From: Solibacteraceae bacterium
GTDB taxonomy: Bacteria > Acidobacteriota > Terriglobia > Bryobacterales > Bryobacteraceae
DNA: 64,000 nucleotides
Assembly (NCBI GenBank): GCA_026984795.1
Contig: JALSRK010000026.1
Location: 1-64,000 of the forward strand
Direction: 5' to 3'
Both the position numbers and the translations under genes were made by a program. The notes below the pieces were generated by a model that was given only the letters and a program-made list of their open reading frames with translations, made no database searches and was not told the DNA's origin. Positions 53,567-62,411 of this stretch are shown piece by piece; the first letter of the stretch is position 1; each line of letters begins with the position of its first letter.

Positions 53567-54589
53567 CTAGAACTGGGTCAGAAACCTCAAATCGCCGCTC
53601 TGCAGCAGGCGGATGTCGTCGATCGCGTAGCGCATCATCACCAGGCGCGTCAGCCCCAGGCCAAAGGCGAAGCCGTTCCACTCCTCCGGGTCGATGCCGC
53701 TCATCCGCAGCACGTTCGGATGCACCAGCCCGCAGGGCAGCAGCTCCAGCCAGCCCGACTGCTTGCAGACCGAGCAGCCCTTCCCCCCGCAGATCAGGCA
53801 GTGGATGTCCAGCTCGAAACCCGGCTCCACGAACGGGAAGTAGCCCGGCCGCAGGCGCACCGTCACGTCCCGGTGGAAGATGGCGCTGAGCAGCGTCTTC
53901 ATGAAGTAGATCAGGTGGCCGATGGAGACGTCGCGGTCCACCATCATCCCTTCGAGCTGATAGAAGGTGTGCTCGTGGGAGGCGTCCACCTCTTCATTGC
54001 GGAAGACGCGCCCCGGCGCGATCATGCGCAGCGGCGGCCCCAGCCGCTCCATGCCCCGGACCTGCACCGGCGAGGTGTGCGTCCGCAGCAGGTTGCCGCC
54101 CTCGACCCAGAAGGTATCCTGGACGTCCCGGGCCGGGTGCTCCGGCGGGATGTTCAGCGCGTCGAAATTGTTGTACTCGGTTTCGACCTCGGGCCCGCTC
54201 AGCACCGTGAAGCCGAGCGAGACGAACAGGTCCTCGATCTCGGCCTGGATCTGGGTGACCGGATGCAGGCTTCCCGGGCGCGGGCCGGGCGCCGGCAGCG
54301 TCAAGTCCACCCACTCGCTTTCCAGGCGCGCCCGCAAGGCTTCCTCATCGAAGCGCCGCTTGCGCTCGTCGAGAAGCTCCTCGAGCTCCCGCTTCACCGT
54401 GTTCAGCAGCCGGCCGATCCTGGCCCGTTCTTCCGGAGCCAGCTTGCCCATCTGGCGGCTGATCTGCGAGAGCTCCCCCTTGCGCCCGAGGTAGCGCACC
54501 CGGACGGCCTCCAGTTCGGCCGCCTCGGCCGCCGCCGCCACGGCCCGCCTGGCTTCTTCGGCGAGTGATTCGAGCTTGGCTTCCAGCAT
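53567..54589 (-). CDS. pheS: Phenylalanyl-tRNA synthetase alpha subunit PheS
   Basis: A 340-residue PheS, the catalytic subunit of phenylalanyl-tRNA synthetase. An N-terminal coiled-coil (residues ~1-90) precedes the class II core with HPVTQIQAEIEDLFVSLGF (motif 1 region, about 107-125), the RTHTSPVQVRGM stretch, GRVFRNEEVDASHEHTFYQL (motif 2) and GLGLTRLVMMRYAIDDIR (motif 3, about 313-330). It is translationally coupled to the upstream unknown gene: its ATG overlaps that stop by one base (TGATG). pheT follows. Length is normal. Confidence 0.96.
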   Translation of the reverse strand: MLEAKLESLAEEARRAVAAAAEAAELEAVRVRYLGRKGELSQISRQMGKLAPEERARIGRLLNTVKRELEELLDERKRRFDEEALRARLESEWVDLTLPAPGPRPGSLHPVTQIQAEIEDLFVSLGFTVLSGPEVETEYNNFDALNIPPEHPARDVQDTFWVEGGNLLRTHTSPVQVRGMERLGPPLRMIAPGRVFRNEEVDASHEHTFYQLEGMMVDRDVSIGHLIYFMKTLLSAIFHRDVTVRLRPGYFPFVEPGFELDIHCLICGGKGCSVCKQSGWLELLPCGLVHPNVLRMSGIDPEEWNGFAFGLGLTRLVMMRYAIDDIRLLQSGDLRFLTQF

Positions 54590-55056
54590 CAGTCGTCCTC
54601 GGCTCCGGTGAACAGCTTCTTGTCCTTGGTCACTTCGAACGCCAGGTGGTTCAAATAGAGCAGGAGCAAAGGCTCGGGGTACTTGCCGCGGAAATGCTCG
54701 AAGGCCCGCTTCTGCCAGTCGCCGGTGAGGATCTCGCTGGCATCCAGATCCTTGTCGAAGAAGCCGTCATGGTGGGGGATGCCCAGGAAGTCCAGCACAT
54801 CGACGATGAGGTCGAAATGGCCCACCAGGATCGCCTGGGCGAGATCGCCCGCCAGCTCCTCGTCGCCCTCTTGGAGGCGCTGCCAGAACTGCGGCGTCAC
54901 CCGCCTCAGGGCCTGCTGGTTCAGCTTCGGCAAGTGCGCCCGCGCCTTCAGCGAGTCATAGAGCTGGAACGTCTTGAGCCGGCTGATCGAAACCGACCGC
55001 ATCAGCTCACGGAAGTTCTCCTCGCCCAGCGTTCGGAAGATGTCTGTCAATTCCAT
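54589..55056 (-). CDS. Unknown protein coupled to pheS
   Basis: A 155-residue cytoplasmic protein I do not recognise. The start at 55056 (MELTDIFRTLGEENFRELMR) looks natural; it has no signal peptide or membrane segment. The sequence is helical and charged, with SISRLKTFQLYDSLKARAHL and a Leu/Asp-rich middle (GHFDLIVDVLDFLGIPHHDG), then YPEPLLLLYLNHLAFEVTKD near the end. It ends one base into the pheS start (TGATG), so it is certainly co-expressed with pheST. Homologues appear to be an acidobacterial family, but that is inference. No motif points to a catalytic role. Confidence 0.6.
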   Translation of the reverse strand: MELTDIFRTLGEENFRELMRSVSISRLKTFQLYDSLKARAHLPKLNQQALRRVTPQFWQRLQEGDEELAGDLAQAILVGHFDLIVDVLDFLGIPHHDGFFDKDLDASEILTGDWQKRAFEHFRGKYPEPLLLLYLNHLAFEVTKDKKLFTGAEDD

Positions 55057-55153
55057 ACCGGGAACGGCGCCACCAGTGGCCGGGAGGGATGCGTTTCCAG
55101 CCACTTACGGGGTGTAATCCAACAGCGTAGCACAGCCCCGCGGGCTCGGGTCT

Positions 55154-56491
55154 TCACCCTTTCGGAGGGGGCTCGTTGCCCGCCGCCACCGCGCCCCGGC
55201 CGACGTCCACCCGCGCCAGCAGCGCCAGCCCGCCGAGAAAGAAGACGATCAGCGAGATCACCGCCGCCCGGTAGCTTCCCGTCCACTGGATCGCCAGCCC
55301 GTAGAGCAGCGGCCCGAGCCAGCTCGTGCCTTTGTCGCTGATCTCGTAGAGGCTGAAGTATTCGGCCTCCTGCCCGCGCGGGATCAGGAAGGAGAAGATC
55401 GACCGGCTCAGCGCCTGGCTGCCGCCCATCACCGCGCCGGCCACCGCCGCCATGATGTAGAAGTCCGTCGCCGTCTTCACCCAGCCGTAGATATAGACCA
55501 GCATCAGGCACCAGACCACCAGCGCGGCCATCACCGCCCGCTTGTTGCCCATCCACGCCGCCACGTACTTGAAGCCGACGGCCCCGCCCAGGCCGACGAA
55601 CTGCGCCAGCAGGATCGAGCCGGTGAGCACGCCCATCGAGAGCCCCAGCGCCTGGCTGCCGAACTGGCCGGCCAGCGTGATCACCGTCTGGATGCCGTCG
55701 TTGTAGACGAGGAAGGCGAGCAGGAACAGCAAAGTCTGCGGGTAGCGCCGGACGTGGCCGAGGGTGCGGCGGAGCTGGCGCAGGCCGGCGGTGAGATAGT
55801 TCTCCCCCGCCCCAAGCGGCTTCCGCGCCCCGCGGTTGCGCAGGCCGGCCAGCGGGATGATGGTGAACACGCCCCACCAGATGCCCGCCGAGGCCAGGCT
55901 CACCCGGACGGCGTAACCTTCCGAGAGGCCCAGCGCCCCGGCCCTGGCGTAGAGCAGCAGATTGAGCGCCAGCAGCAGGCCGCCGCCGAGGTAGCCCAGG
56001 GCCCAGCCGTTCGACGAAACGGCGTCGCGCTCGCCCGGCCCGGCGATCTCCGGCAGGAAGGCGTTGTAGATCACCACCGAGGCGCCGAAGGCGAAGTTGG
56101 CTATCAAGAATAGCGCGCAGCCCCACAGCCAGGCGGCGCCCTGGAGGAAGAACATCAGCACCGTGGCCGCCGCGCCGACGCCGGCGAACAGTCCCAGGAG
56201 CTCGCGCTTCCTCCGGCCGTAGTCGGCGATGGCCCCCAGCAGTGGCAGGGCGATCACCTGCGTCAGCACCGAGAGGGAGATCAAGTAGCTCCAGACCGAT
56301 TCGGCCGCGATCTCGACGCCCAGCAACTCGAGCCGCCCGTCGGCGCCCGCGGCGCTCTTGGCCAGCACGGTGAGGTACGGGCCGAAAAACAGGGTGACCA
56401 CCGTCGTCGGGAAGGCCGAGTTCGCCCAGTCGTAGACATACCAGGCCCACTGTTCCCGGCGGCCGGCGGATTCAGGGTTCGGTTCAGGCAT
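55154..56491 (-). CDS. MFS transporter, UMF1 family
   Basis: A 445-residue major facilitator of the UMF1 (Atg22-like) family, with twelve hydrophobic segments. The diagnostic start AWYVYDWANSAFPTTVVTLF and the first-loop motif are clear, as are GAIADYGRRKRELLGLFAGV (the MFS loop 2-3 motif), SSNGWALGYLGGGLLLALN and SRSIFSFLIPRGQEAEYFSL. The start at 56491 avoids overlap with the upstream gene; ATG 56530 would add 13 residues. Substrate unknown. Upstream, in the same direction, is an ADP-ribosylglycohydrolase gene. Confidence 0.85.
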   Translation of the reverse strand: MPEPNPESAGRREQWAWYVYDWANSAFPTTVVTLFFGPYLTVLAKSAAGADGRLELLGVEIAAESVWSYLISLSVLTQVIALPLLGAIADYGRRKRELLGLFAGVGAAATVLMFFLQGAAWLWGCALFLIANFAFGASVVIYNAFLPEIAGPGERDAVSSNGWALGYLGGGLLLALNLLLYARAGALGLSEGYAVRVSLASAGIWWGVFTIIPLAGLRNRGARKPLGAGENYLTAGLRQLRRTLGHVRRYPQTLLFLLAFLVYNDGIQTVITLAGQFGSQALGLSMGVLTGSILLAQFVGLGGAVGFKYVAAWMGNKRAVMAALVVWCLMLVYIYGWVKTATDFYIMAAVAGAVMGGSQALSRSIFSFLIPRGQEAEYFSLYEISDKGTSWLGPLLYGLAIQWTGSYRAAVISLIVFFLGGLALLARVDVGRGAVAAGNEPPPKG

Positions 56492-56532
56492 CCCGGTAGA
56501 GTCGGTTGATACGATCGCCGGCGGGGCCATGT

Positions 56533-57531
56533 TCACGAATTCGACGCCGGAGCGCTCGCGCAAGTACCGGACGACGGCGACCTGCGTGCATCCTGAGCTG
56601 ACACCAGACGCTCAGCCAATCTGAGAACGTCCACCGGCCAGTAGCGGCACGGCCGCGGGCGGCGCACACCGGGCCGGCCGGGCTCGGGACGGCAGCCGAG
56701 CAAACGGGCTGTCCACCGCTCCGGCACCGCGTCCCGGCCATGAACAGCCCCGAGCAACGCCCCGCAGATCGCCGCGTTCGTGTCCGTGTCCCCTCCGCGC
56801 ATCACCGTATCGACAACGCCTTCCTCCAGGTCCGCCGCGTGAAGTAATTGCCAGAGCGCGTTCTGAAACGCGATCAGGACCCAGCCTTGTTGACGCAGGT
56901 AGTCAGGCGGGGGAACCTCGGCGGCGGCGCGCACCGCGTTGAGCAACCGGGCGTCAACATGACTCTCCTCAGCCCAGCGCCGGACTTGCCGGTACAACTC
57001 CGCGGGGCCGCAGCCGTGCCGGACGGCGTAGGCGATCGCGATGGCGAAGAGCGCGTTCGCCTGCCCGCAAACCGGGTGCGGGTGGGTCAATTCCGCGTCC
57101 TGGCGCGCCCATTCAGCCACTTGCGCCGCTGGGAAGTCCGCCCCGAAGATGCCCAGCGGCGAAATCCGCATCAACGCGCCGTTGGCCTGGCTCGAAGGGT
57201 CAGGCTTGCCCTGCAACCCTCGGCGGACCGTGTTGCCGCAGTCGAACGGGCTGGACTCGAGCCAGGTGACGTAGGCCTGCCGCGCGGATTCCGGGTCGTA
57301 GCGGCGCCGCTCCACCAGCGTCCGCGCCAGAGCCAGCGCCATCTCGGAATCGTCGGTGGGCTGTCCGGCGAGCGTGCCCCAGACCCCGCCATCGGCGAGA
57401 TCCCGCACCCCGTCCGGATATTCTGCCAGAATCGTATCCGGCGTCTGGAACTCGACGAGGCTTCCGAGAGAATCCCCAGCCAACTGCCCGAGCAGACACC
57501 CTTGCGCCCGGCTCACCATTCCGCTCCCCAT
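56533..57531 (-). CDS. ADP-ribosylglycohydrolase family protein
   Basis: A 332-residue cytoplasmic ADP-ribosylglycohydrolase-fold protein. The start at 57531 has a good GAGGAGAGG eight bases upstream and gives the family's GCLLGQLAGDSLGSLVEF (about residues 10-27). The TDDSEMALALARTL stretch (about 58-71) and MRGGDTDTNAAICGALLGAV (about 240-259) supply the paired-metal aspartates. Such enzymes remove ADP-ribose from arginine (as DraG does) or other groups. The last ~20 residues are Ser/Ala-rich and may be dispensable. Its stop is 41 bp before the MFS start. Confidence 0.88.
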   Translation of the reverse strand: MGSGMVSRAQGCLLGQLAGDSLGSLVEFQTPDTILAEYPDGVRDLADGGVWGTLAGQPTDDSEMALALARTLVERRRYDPESARQAYVTWLESSPFDCGNTVRRGLQGKPDPSSQANGALMRISPLGIFGADFPAAQVAEWARQDAELTHPHPVCGQANALFAIAIAYAVRHGCGPAELYRQVRRWAEESHVDARLLNAVRAAAEVPPPDYLRQQGWVLIAFQNALWQLLHAADLEEGVVDTVMRGGDTDTNAAICGALLGAVHGRDAVPERWTARLLGCRPEPGRPGVRRPRPCRYWPVDVLRLAERLVSAQDARRSPSSGTCASAPASNS

Positions 57532-57722
57532 TCCCGTATCCTCTCCTCGTGTCACCCGCCCACCCTCACAGCATAATCTGCCGCGACTTGCCGCCGTTTC
57601 AGCCCCCTTCGAGAAACCGCGCTGACTTGCCCGGAAAGGCCCTCGCGCCCGGGGCGTGGGGGGGGCGCGCAAGCCCGTCCGCCGCTGCCGGGACAGCCCG
57701 GCGCGGCCCCTATAATGGGGTT

Positions 57723-58283
57723 ATGCGAAAACTGGCGATCATCGGCATCGCAGCCGCCGGGGTGCTGTGCGCAGGAAACGGCCTTTACGAATCGGCCAAT
57801 CAGAAGGTGGAGCGGATCATCGCCGAGAGGGCGGCGCCGGGCAGCACCATCCATCTCAGCCTGGAGGAGATCAACGCCCTCGTGCGCGGCAAGATCCGGG
57901 AGAAGAAGATCGAAGGGATCAGCAATCCGCGGGTGGAGCTGGGAGAGGGCCGGGGCACCTGGTCGGGAACAGTGGAGTTCGCCAAACTCCCGCAACTCGC
58001 CAGCCTGCGGGACAATTTCCTGGTGGGGAGTCTCCTGCAGGGATCGAAGCCGGTGGCGGCCACCCTGCGCCTTCAGTCCGGCGGAGGCCGGGCGACGATC
58101 GACGTGGAACAGGTCAAGATCGGCGATACGGAATTCTCCGGCAGCATCCTCGGGTTCCTCGTCGAGAAGCTGGTTCTGGACGATTTCCCCAACGCGAAGA
58201 TCGGCGAACCCTTCCCGCTGGAACACAACGTAGACGAGATCCGGCTGCGCCCGGACGGGATCCTGATCAAGATCAAAAACTAG
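57723..58283 (+). CDS. Unknown secreted protein
   Basis: A 186-residue protein I do not assign. The ATG at 57723 gives a hydrophobic signal (LAIIGIAAAGVLCAGNG, about residues 4-20). The mature part has STIHLSLEEINALVRGKIRE, then VELGEGRGTWSGTVEFAKL and beta strands ending GILIKIKN, a pattern like lipid-binding or DUF2993/YpmS-like exported proteins, but not conclusive. The stop overlaps the convergent hemG stop by 11 bp. Codon usage is like the neighbours. Single gene, no operon partner. Confidence 0.6.
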   Translation: MRKLAIIGIAAAGVLCAGNGLYESANQKVERIIAERAAPGSTIHLSLEEINALVRGKIREKKIEGISNPRVELGEGRGTWSGTVEFAKLPQLASLRDNFLVGSLLQGSKPVAATLRLQSGGGRATIDVEQVKIGDTEFSGSILGFLVEKLVLDDFPNAKIGEPFPLEHNVDEIRLRPDGILIKIKN

Positions 58284-59667
58284 CCTTCCCCAGAGAAGCC
58301 GCGATCTCCTCCGCCGCCTGCTTACCGGTGCGGATGCAATCCGGGATCCCGATGCCATGATAAGCATTGCCGGCCAGGTGCAACCCCTGCAGCTTCGCCG
58401 TCTCTTGTTCGATTCTCTTGACCCGTTCGCCGTGCCCGACCGTGTACTGGGCCATCGAGCGCGGCCAGCGGTGGATGCGGGCGAAGACCGGCGTTTCCGT
58501 GACTCCCATGATGCGGCGTAGCTCCTCGCGCACCATGGCGATCACCGTTTCGTCGGGCTCTTCGAGCACCGCGGCGTCCTCGGCCCCGCCCAGGAAGCAG
58601 CGCAGCAGGACGCGGGAATCACTCACGCGATAAGGGAACTTCGTGCCCACCCAGGTGCAGGCCACCAGCCGCTTCCGCTCCCTGGCCGGCACGAGGAAGC
58701 CGAAGCCGCCCAGGTGGTGAGAGAAGCCGGCGCGCTCGTAGCCGAGCGCCACGGTCATCGAGGAGCTGTAGGGGATCGATTCCAGCTCACGCGCCAGCCC
58801 CGGAGCCGTATTGCGGAGCAACGCTGCGGCCTCGTAAGCGGGACAGGCCAGCACTAGAGCCTCAGCGGCGATCCACTGGCCTCCCGCCCTCACCCGCCAG
58901 CCTGACTGGCCGCGATCGAGGGCTTCGGCCTGCGCGTGGACGGGCTCGCAAGCGCCGGCGATGGCCCTCTCGATGGCTTCAGTCAACCGCCCCAAGCCGC
59001 CCTTCAACGTCTGGAACAGAGGTTTGCCGGCCGCCTCCGCCCGGGCCTTCTTCATGGCCGCCAGCACGCCGCGGGTGAGGCTGCCGTAGCGGCGCTCGAG
59101 CTCGACGAAGCGCGGCAGGACGCTGGCGACGCTGAGCCGCCGCGGATCGCCGCCGTAGACGCCGGCCAGCAGGGGCTCGGCGAGGTAATCCACAGCCTCC
59201 TGGCCGTAGTGATCCCGAACGAAGTCGGCCACGCTGCGGTCGCCCGGAGACGTCCGGCCCGGCCGGCGAAACAGCTCGAACAGCATGCGGAACTTCGTGC
59301 CCCAACCGAGTAGAGGAGTGGCGATCATCGGGGCGATCCGCGTGGGGATCATCATCATCAGGCCGTCGGGCAAAGGCACGAGGCGGCCCCGGCGGAGGAC
59401 GTAGGTCACGCGCAGGTGGTCGTTCGAGCCGATGACTTCATCCGCCAAGCCCAGCTCCCGGATCAGCTCTAGCGCCCAGGGCTTGGCGGCCAGGAAGCTG
59501 TCGGGGCCGCCCTCGATGATGCAGTCATCGACCACCTCGGTAGTGACGACGCCGCCCAAGCGCGGCCGCCGCTCGATGAGCAGCGACGGAATGCCCGCCT
59601 TGTTCAGGTAGTAGGCGGCGGAGAGGCCGGTGATCCCACCGCCGACGATGACGGCCCGCGGAGTCAT
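58273..59667 (-). CDS. hemG: Protoporphyrinogen oxidase (HemY/HemG-type)
   Basis: A 464-residue FAD-dependent oxygen-using protoporphyrinogen or coproporphyrinogen oxidase. The dinucleotide-binding motif AVIVGGGITGLSAAYYLNKA (about residues 5-24) and the RPRLGGVVTTEVVDDCIIEG segment are conserved, as is EGGPDSFLAAKPWAL. Near the C-terminus GLHLAGNAYHGIGIPDCIRT (about 431-450) is a family signature. It is the last gene of the infB-to-hemG cluster, 54 bp after hemE. Whether it follows the protoporphyrin or the coproporphyrin branch cannot be decided without hemH or hemQ. Confidence 0.93.
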   Translation of the reverse strand: MTPRAVIVGGGITGLSAAYYLNKAGIPSLLIERRPRLGGVVTTEVVDDCIIEGGPDSFLAAKPWALELIRELGLADEVIGSNDHLRVTYVLRRGRLVPLPDGLMMMIPTRIAPMIATPLLGWGTKFRMLFELFRRPGRTSPGDRSVADFVRDHYGQEAVDYLAEPLLAGVYGGDPRRLSVASVLPRFVELERRYGSLTRGVLAAMKKARAEAAGKPLFQTLKGGLGRLTEAIERAIAGACEPVHAQAEALDRGQSGWRVRAGGQWIAAEALVLACPAYEAAALLRNTAPGLARELESIPYSSSMTVALGYERAGFSHHLGGFGFLVPARERKRLVACTWVGTKFPYRVSDSRVLLRCFLGGAEDAAVLEEPDETVIAMVREELRRIMGVTETPVFARIHRWPRSMAQYTVGHGERVKRIEQETAKLQGLHLAGNAYHGIGIPDCIRTGKQAAEEIAASLGKASF

Positions 59668-59721
59668 CGGGTCAGAAGGCGCCCCCGCCAGGATTGGAAT
59701 CGAACGAGACCGCCGCCACCT

Positions 59722-60753
59722 TCAGAGCTGGAACTCCCGGACGATCTGCACCACGGCCTTGACGTTCTCCACCGGAGTCTCCGGCAAGATTCCGTGGCCG
59801 AGATTGAAGATGTGGCCCGGCCGGGAGCCGGTACGTTTCAGCAGCTCGAAAACGCGCTCGCGGATCTCGGGAAGGGGAGCGAACAGGATGGCCGGGTCGA
59901 GGTTGCCCTGGATAGCGGAGCGGTAGCTGATGTCCATCCAAGCCTGGTCGATATTCACCCGCCAGTCGATGCCCAGCACGTCGCCGCCGGCGGCGTGCAG
60001 TTCGCGGAAGAAACCGCCGGTGCCGGTGCCGAAGTGGATGACCGGGACGCCGCCGGAGCGGATCCGGTCGATGAGCGCGCGGGAGTAGGGGGCGACGTAG
60101 CGGACGTAGTCGTCCGAGCCCAGGGCGCCCACCCAACTGTCGAAGACCTGGATCGCCTTGGCTCCGGCCGAGATCTGCATCTGGGCAAAGGGGGCCAGCA
60201 CATCGACGAGCTTGCCCATCAGGCGGCGCCAGAGAGTCTCCTGGTTGTACATCATCTTCTTGGTGGTGAGGAAGGTGCGGGAGGCGCCGCCCTCGATGAT
60301 GTAGCTGGCGACGGTGAACGGGGCCCCGACGAAGCCGATGATCGGCACCCTGCCGGCCAGGGCGCGGGCGACGATCTGGATGGCCTCGCCCACGTAGCCG
60401 AGATCTTCGGTGTTGGAAATCGACAAGGCGTCCACGTCGGCGGAAGTACGAACCGGATTGTCGATCACCGGACCGCGCCCGGGAACGAATCGCAGTTTCA
60501 ACCCCATCGGCTCGACCGGCAACAGCAGATCGGCGAAGATGATGGCGGCATCCACATCGAGCACTTCGATCGGCTGCAGGGTCACCTCCGCCGCCAACTG
60601 CGGAGTCTTGCAGATCTCGAGAATCCCGTGCCGGGCGCGGACCGCCCGGTACTGCGGCATGTAGCGGCCCGCCTGGCGCATGAACCAGACCGGACGTACG
60701 TCGGTCGGCCGTCGCCGGCAAGCCTCCAGAAAGCGACTACTCACTGAAGCCAT
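59722..60753 (-). CDS. hemE: Uroporphyrinogen decarboxylase HemE
   Basis: A 343-residue HemE, which decarboxylates uroporphyrinogen III to coproporphyrinogen III. The start at 60753 (or ATG 60759) gives RFLEACRRRPTDVRPVWFMR, then the hallmark PVWFMRQAGRYMPQYR (about residues 21-36), IIFADLLLPVEPMG and GFVGAPFTVASYIIEGG (about 134-150), and FNLGHGILPETPVENV near the end. Length is normal. Its start overlaps the end of apbE by 13 bp, so the two are translationally linked. Confidence 0.96.
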   Translation of the reverse strand: MASVSSRFLEACRRRPTDVRPVWFMRQAGRYMPQYRAVRARHGILEICKTPQLAAEVTLQPIEVLDVDAAIIFADLLLPVEPMGLKLRFVPGRGPVIDNPVRTSADVDALSISNTEDLGYVGEAIQIVARALAGRVPIIGFVGAPFTVASYIIEGGASRTFLTTKKMMYNQETLWRRLMGKLVDVLAPFAQMQISAGAKAIQVFDSWVGALGSDDYVRYVAPYSRALIDRIRSGGVPVIHFGTGTGGFFRELHAAGGDVLGIDWRVNIDQAWMDISYRSAIQGNLDPAILFAPLPEIRERVFELLKRTGSRPGHIFNLGHGILPETPVENVKAVVQIVREFQL

Positions 60754-61718
60754 GCGCATGCTAGCTTGAATCCGTCCTGACAGAAGAAGACTCGAAAGCC
60801 TTCGGGCTTGTGGCGGGCCGCCCACTCCGGCCCCCGGAGGAAAAATGGTTTGGTCCACGCCTCGCTGTCGATGGTCCGGGGCGCGACCACGGATACCGAA
60901 AGCACGCCGTTCGCCGCCGGGTAGCCGGTGCGGGGATCGAAAATGTGGCTGTAGAGTTTGCCTCCGGCGTAAAAGAACTTCTCATAGTTGCCTGATGTGG
61001 AGAGGGACTCGTTGGCGATGACGAGCGTCTCCACGCTGCGCTGCGGCGACTTCGGATCACGGATCTCCACCCGCCAGCCACGCTCACCCGGGGGAGCGCC
61101 AAGGCCGTAGATGCTACTGCCACCCCCGGAAACCAGGGCCGACCGGATGCCTGCATCCTCGAGAATCTCCACCATCCGGTCCACCGCGTAACCCTTGCCG
61201 ATGCCGCCGGGATCCAGTTCCACTCCCGGAACGGTAAAGCGTACGGTCCGTTCCGCCGGGTCCAAGATCACCTTTTCGTACCCGACGCGGCCCAACGCCG
61301 TCCGGATCTCCGCCCGGTGCGGCACCCTGCCGGAACCCTTGTAAAAGCCCCACAACTTGAGCAGCGGGCCGACAGTGATATCGAAAGCCCCGCCGCTCGC
61401 CCGGCTGTAAGCCTGGCACGCCTCCAGCAGGCGAAAGACCTCGTCACTCACAGCCACCGGCCGCTGGGCGGCCTCGCGATTGATCCGGCTCCACTCGCTG
61501 TCCTCGCGGTAGTTCGAGAGGACGGCATCGATGCGGCGCACCTCCTCGAAAGCTGAGTCCACGGCGCCTTGCAACCGGCTCCGGCTCTCGTCGTAGGCGA
61601 CGATCGTGAAGGTAGTGCCCATCGCCTCGGCGCTGGACGAGATCCGCAGCATCTCGCCGTCCGCCAAAGCGAGGTGCGCCAACAACAAAGCTACCACACA
61701 GCGTGCCATCCGGTGCAA
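60741..61718 (-). CDS. apbE: FAD:protein FMN transferase ApbE
   Basis: A 325-residue ApbE-type flavin transferase, which attaches FMN to a Thr of target proteins such as RnfG or NqrB/C. The start codon is probably TTG 61718, since GAGGT is ideally spaced before it; ATG 61709 is the alternative. A signal peptide (CVVALLLAHLALADG) is present. Motifs are EVRRIDAVLSNYREDSEWSR, VELDPGGIGKGYAVDRMVEI, SGGGSSIYGLG and FDPRTGYPAANGVLSVSV. Its usual Rnf/Nqr partners are not in the window; the neighbours are rbfA and hemE. Confidence 0.9.
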   Translation of the reverse strand: MHRMARCVVALLLAHLALADGEMLRISSSAEAMGTTFTIVAYDESRSRLQGAVDSAFEEVRRIDAVLSNYREDSEWSRINREAAQRPVAVSDEVFRLLEACQAYSRASGGAFDITVGPLLKLWGFYKGSGRVPHRAEIRTALGRVGYEKVILDPAERTVRFTVPGVELDPGGIGKGYAVDRMVEILEDAGIRSALVSGGGSSIYGLGAPPGERGWRVEIRDPKSPQRSVETLVIANESLSTSGNYEKFFYAGGKLYSHIFDPRTGYPAANGVLSVSVVAPRTIDSEAWTKPFFLRGPEWAARHKPEGFRVFFCQDGFKLACAWLQ

Positions 61719-61760
61719 GTTTTTGTACCTCAGCAGGTTCCGGTCCGGCGCCGGACAGCT

Positions 61761-62102
61761 TCAAACGCCCCCGGGCCGGCGCTGGCGGCGGAGCGCCGCA
61801 TCCGAGCCCGGTTGGAAAGCCGCCTCGAAGAGGACCTCCGGACTGTGGAATAGCTCCAGCCGCACCGCCAGGAGCCGCCGCACGTATCGCCGCGCATGGT
61901 CCAGGGCTGCCAGAGCCGCCCGGGCGTCGGCCTCTGAAGAGTTCGGCTGGACCCGGGCCACCGCCTTGCGGCCGTCCCGGCTCAGCACGACCTCGACCAC
62001 CGAGACCGAACCGATCCGCGGATCGTCGAGTTCATAGTTTACGATCTCTTCCAGCTCTTCCCGGATCGTCTCGGCCAGCCGTTCGATCCGCCGCAGATGC
62101 AT
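61761..62102 (-). CDS. rbfA: Ribosome-binding factor A (RbfA)
   Basis: A 113-residue RbfA, a KH-domain 30S maturation factor needed for 16S rRNA 5'-end processing and cold adaptation. The start at 62102 gives HLRRIERLAETIREELEEIV, the normal N-terminal helix; RIGSVSVVEVVLSRDGRKA (about residues 30-48) and DHARRYVRRLLAVRLELFHS (about 74-93) are conserved. It follows DUF503 by 5 bp, in the usual infB-ylxP-rbfA order. The ~60-residue C-terminal region ends in an Arg-rich tail. Confidence 0.93.
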   Translation of the reverse strand: MHLRRIERLAETIREELEEIVNYELDDPRIGSVSVVEVVLSRDGRKAVARVQPNSSEADARAALAALDHARRYVRRLLAVRLELFHSPEVLFEAAFQPGSDAALRRQRRPGGV

Positions 62103-62107
62103 GGGCC

Positions 62108-62395
62108 TCAGTCCAACCACTCGATGGAAGCGTCCACCAGATACCGGCCCAGATGGGCGGCGGCGTCGTCTTCCACCGCTTGCAGCACCCGCTGCGCGGC
62201 CAGGCGGGTGGAAGCGACGGTCACCGCCGAGATCAAAGCGCGCTGCCAAAGGTGCTGGTAGTCGATTTCGGCCACGGCGACGTTGTGCCGCTTCCGCAGC
62301 CGGTCCTTCAGACCCTTGACGAAGTGGCGCTTGTCCTTCAGCGAGTGCGCATCCGAGAGGCGCAACTCCAACGTAATGACGCCGATCGCCGCCAT
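62108..62395 (-). CDS. DUF503 (YlxP-like) protein
   Basis: A 95-residue DUF503/YlxP family protein, found between infB and rbfA in many bacteria. The start at 62395 gives AAIGVITLELRLSDAHSLKD, the family's signature start, followed by KRHFVKGLKDRLRKRHNVAV (about residues 23-42) and YQHLWQRALISAVTV. It is linked to ribosome maturation through its context; no activity is established. It is 16 bp downstream of infB and 5 bp upstream of rbfA. Confidence 0.92.
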   Translation of the reverse strand: MAAIGVITLELRLSDAHSLKDKRHFVKGLKDRLRKRHNVAVAEIDYQHLWQRALISAVTVASTRLAAQRVLQAVEDDAAAHLGRYLVDASIEWLD

Positions 62396-62411
62396 CGCAT
62401 CGCTCCCGGCA

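Noticed and set aside
59668-59721. tRNA 3'-end-like sequence on the minus strand (GTTCGATTCC) between hemG and hemE
   Set aside because: The flanking bases do not form a T-stem and no acceptor, D or anticodon arm can be drawn; the gap is only 54 bp.
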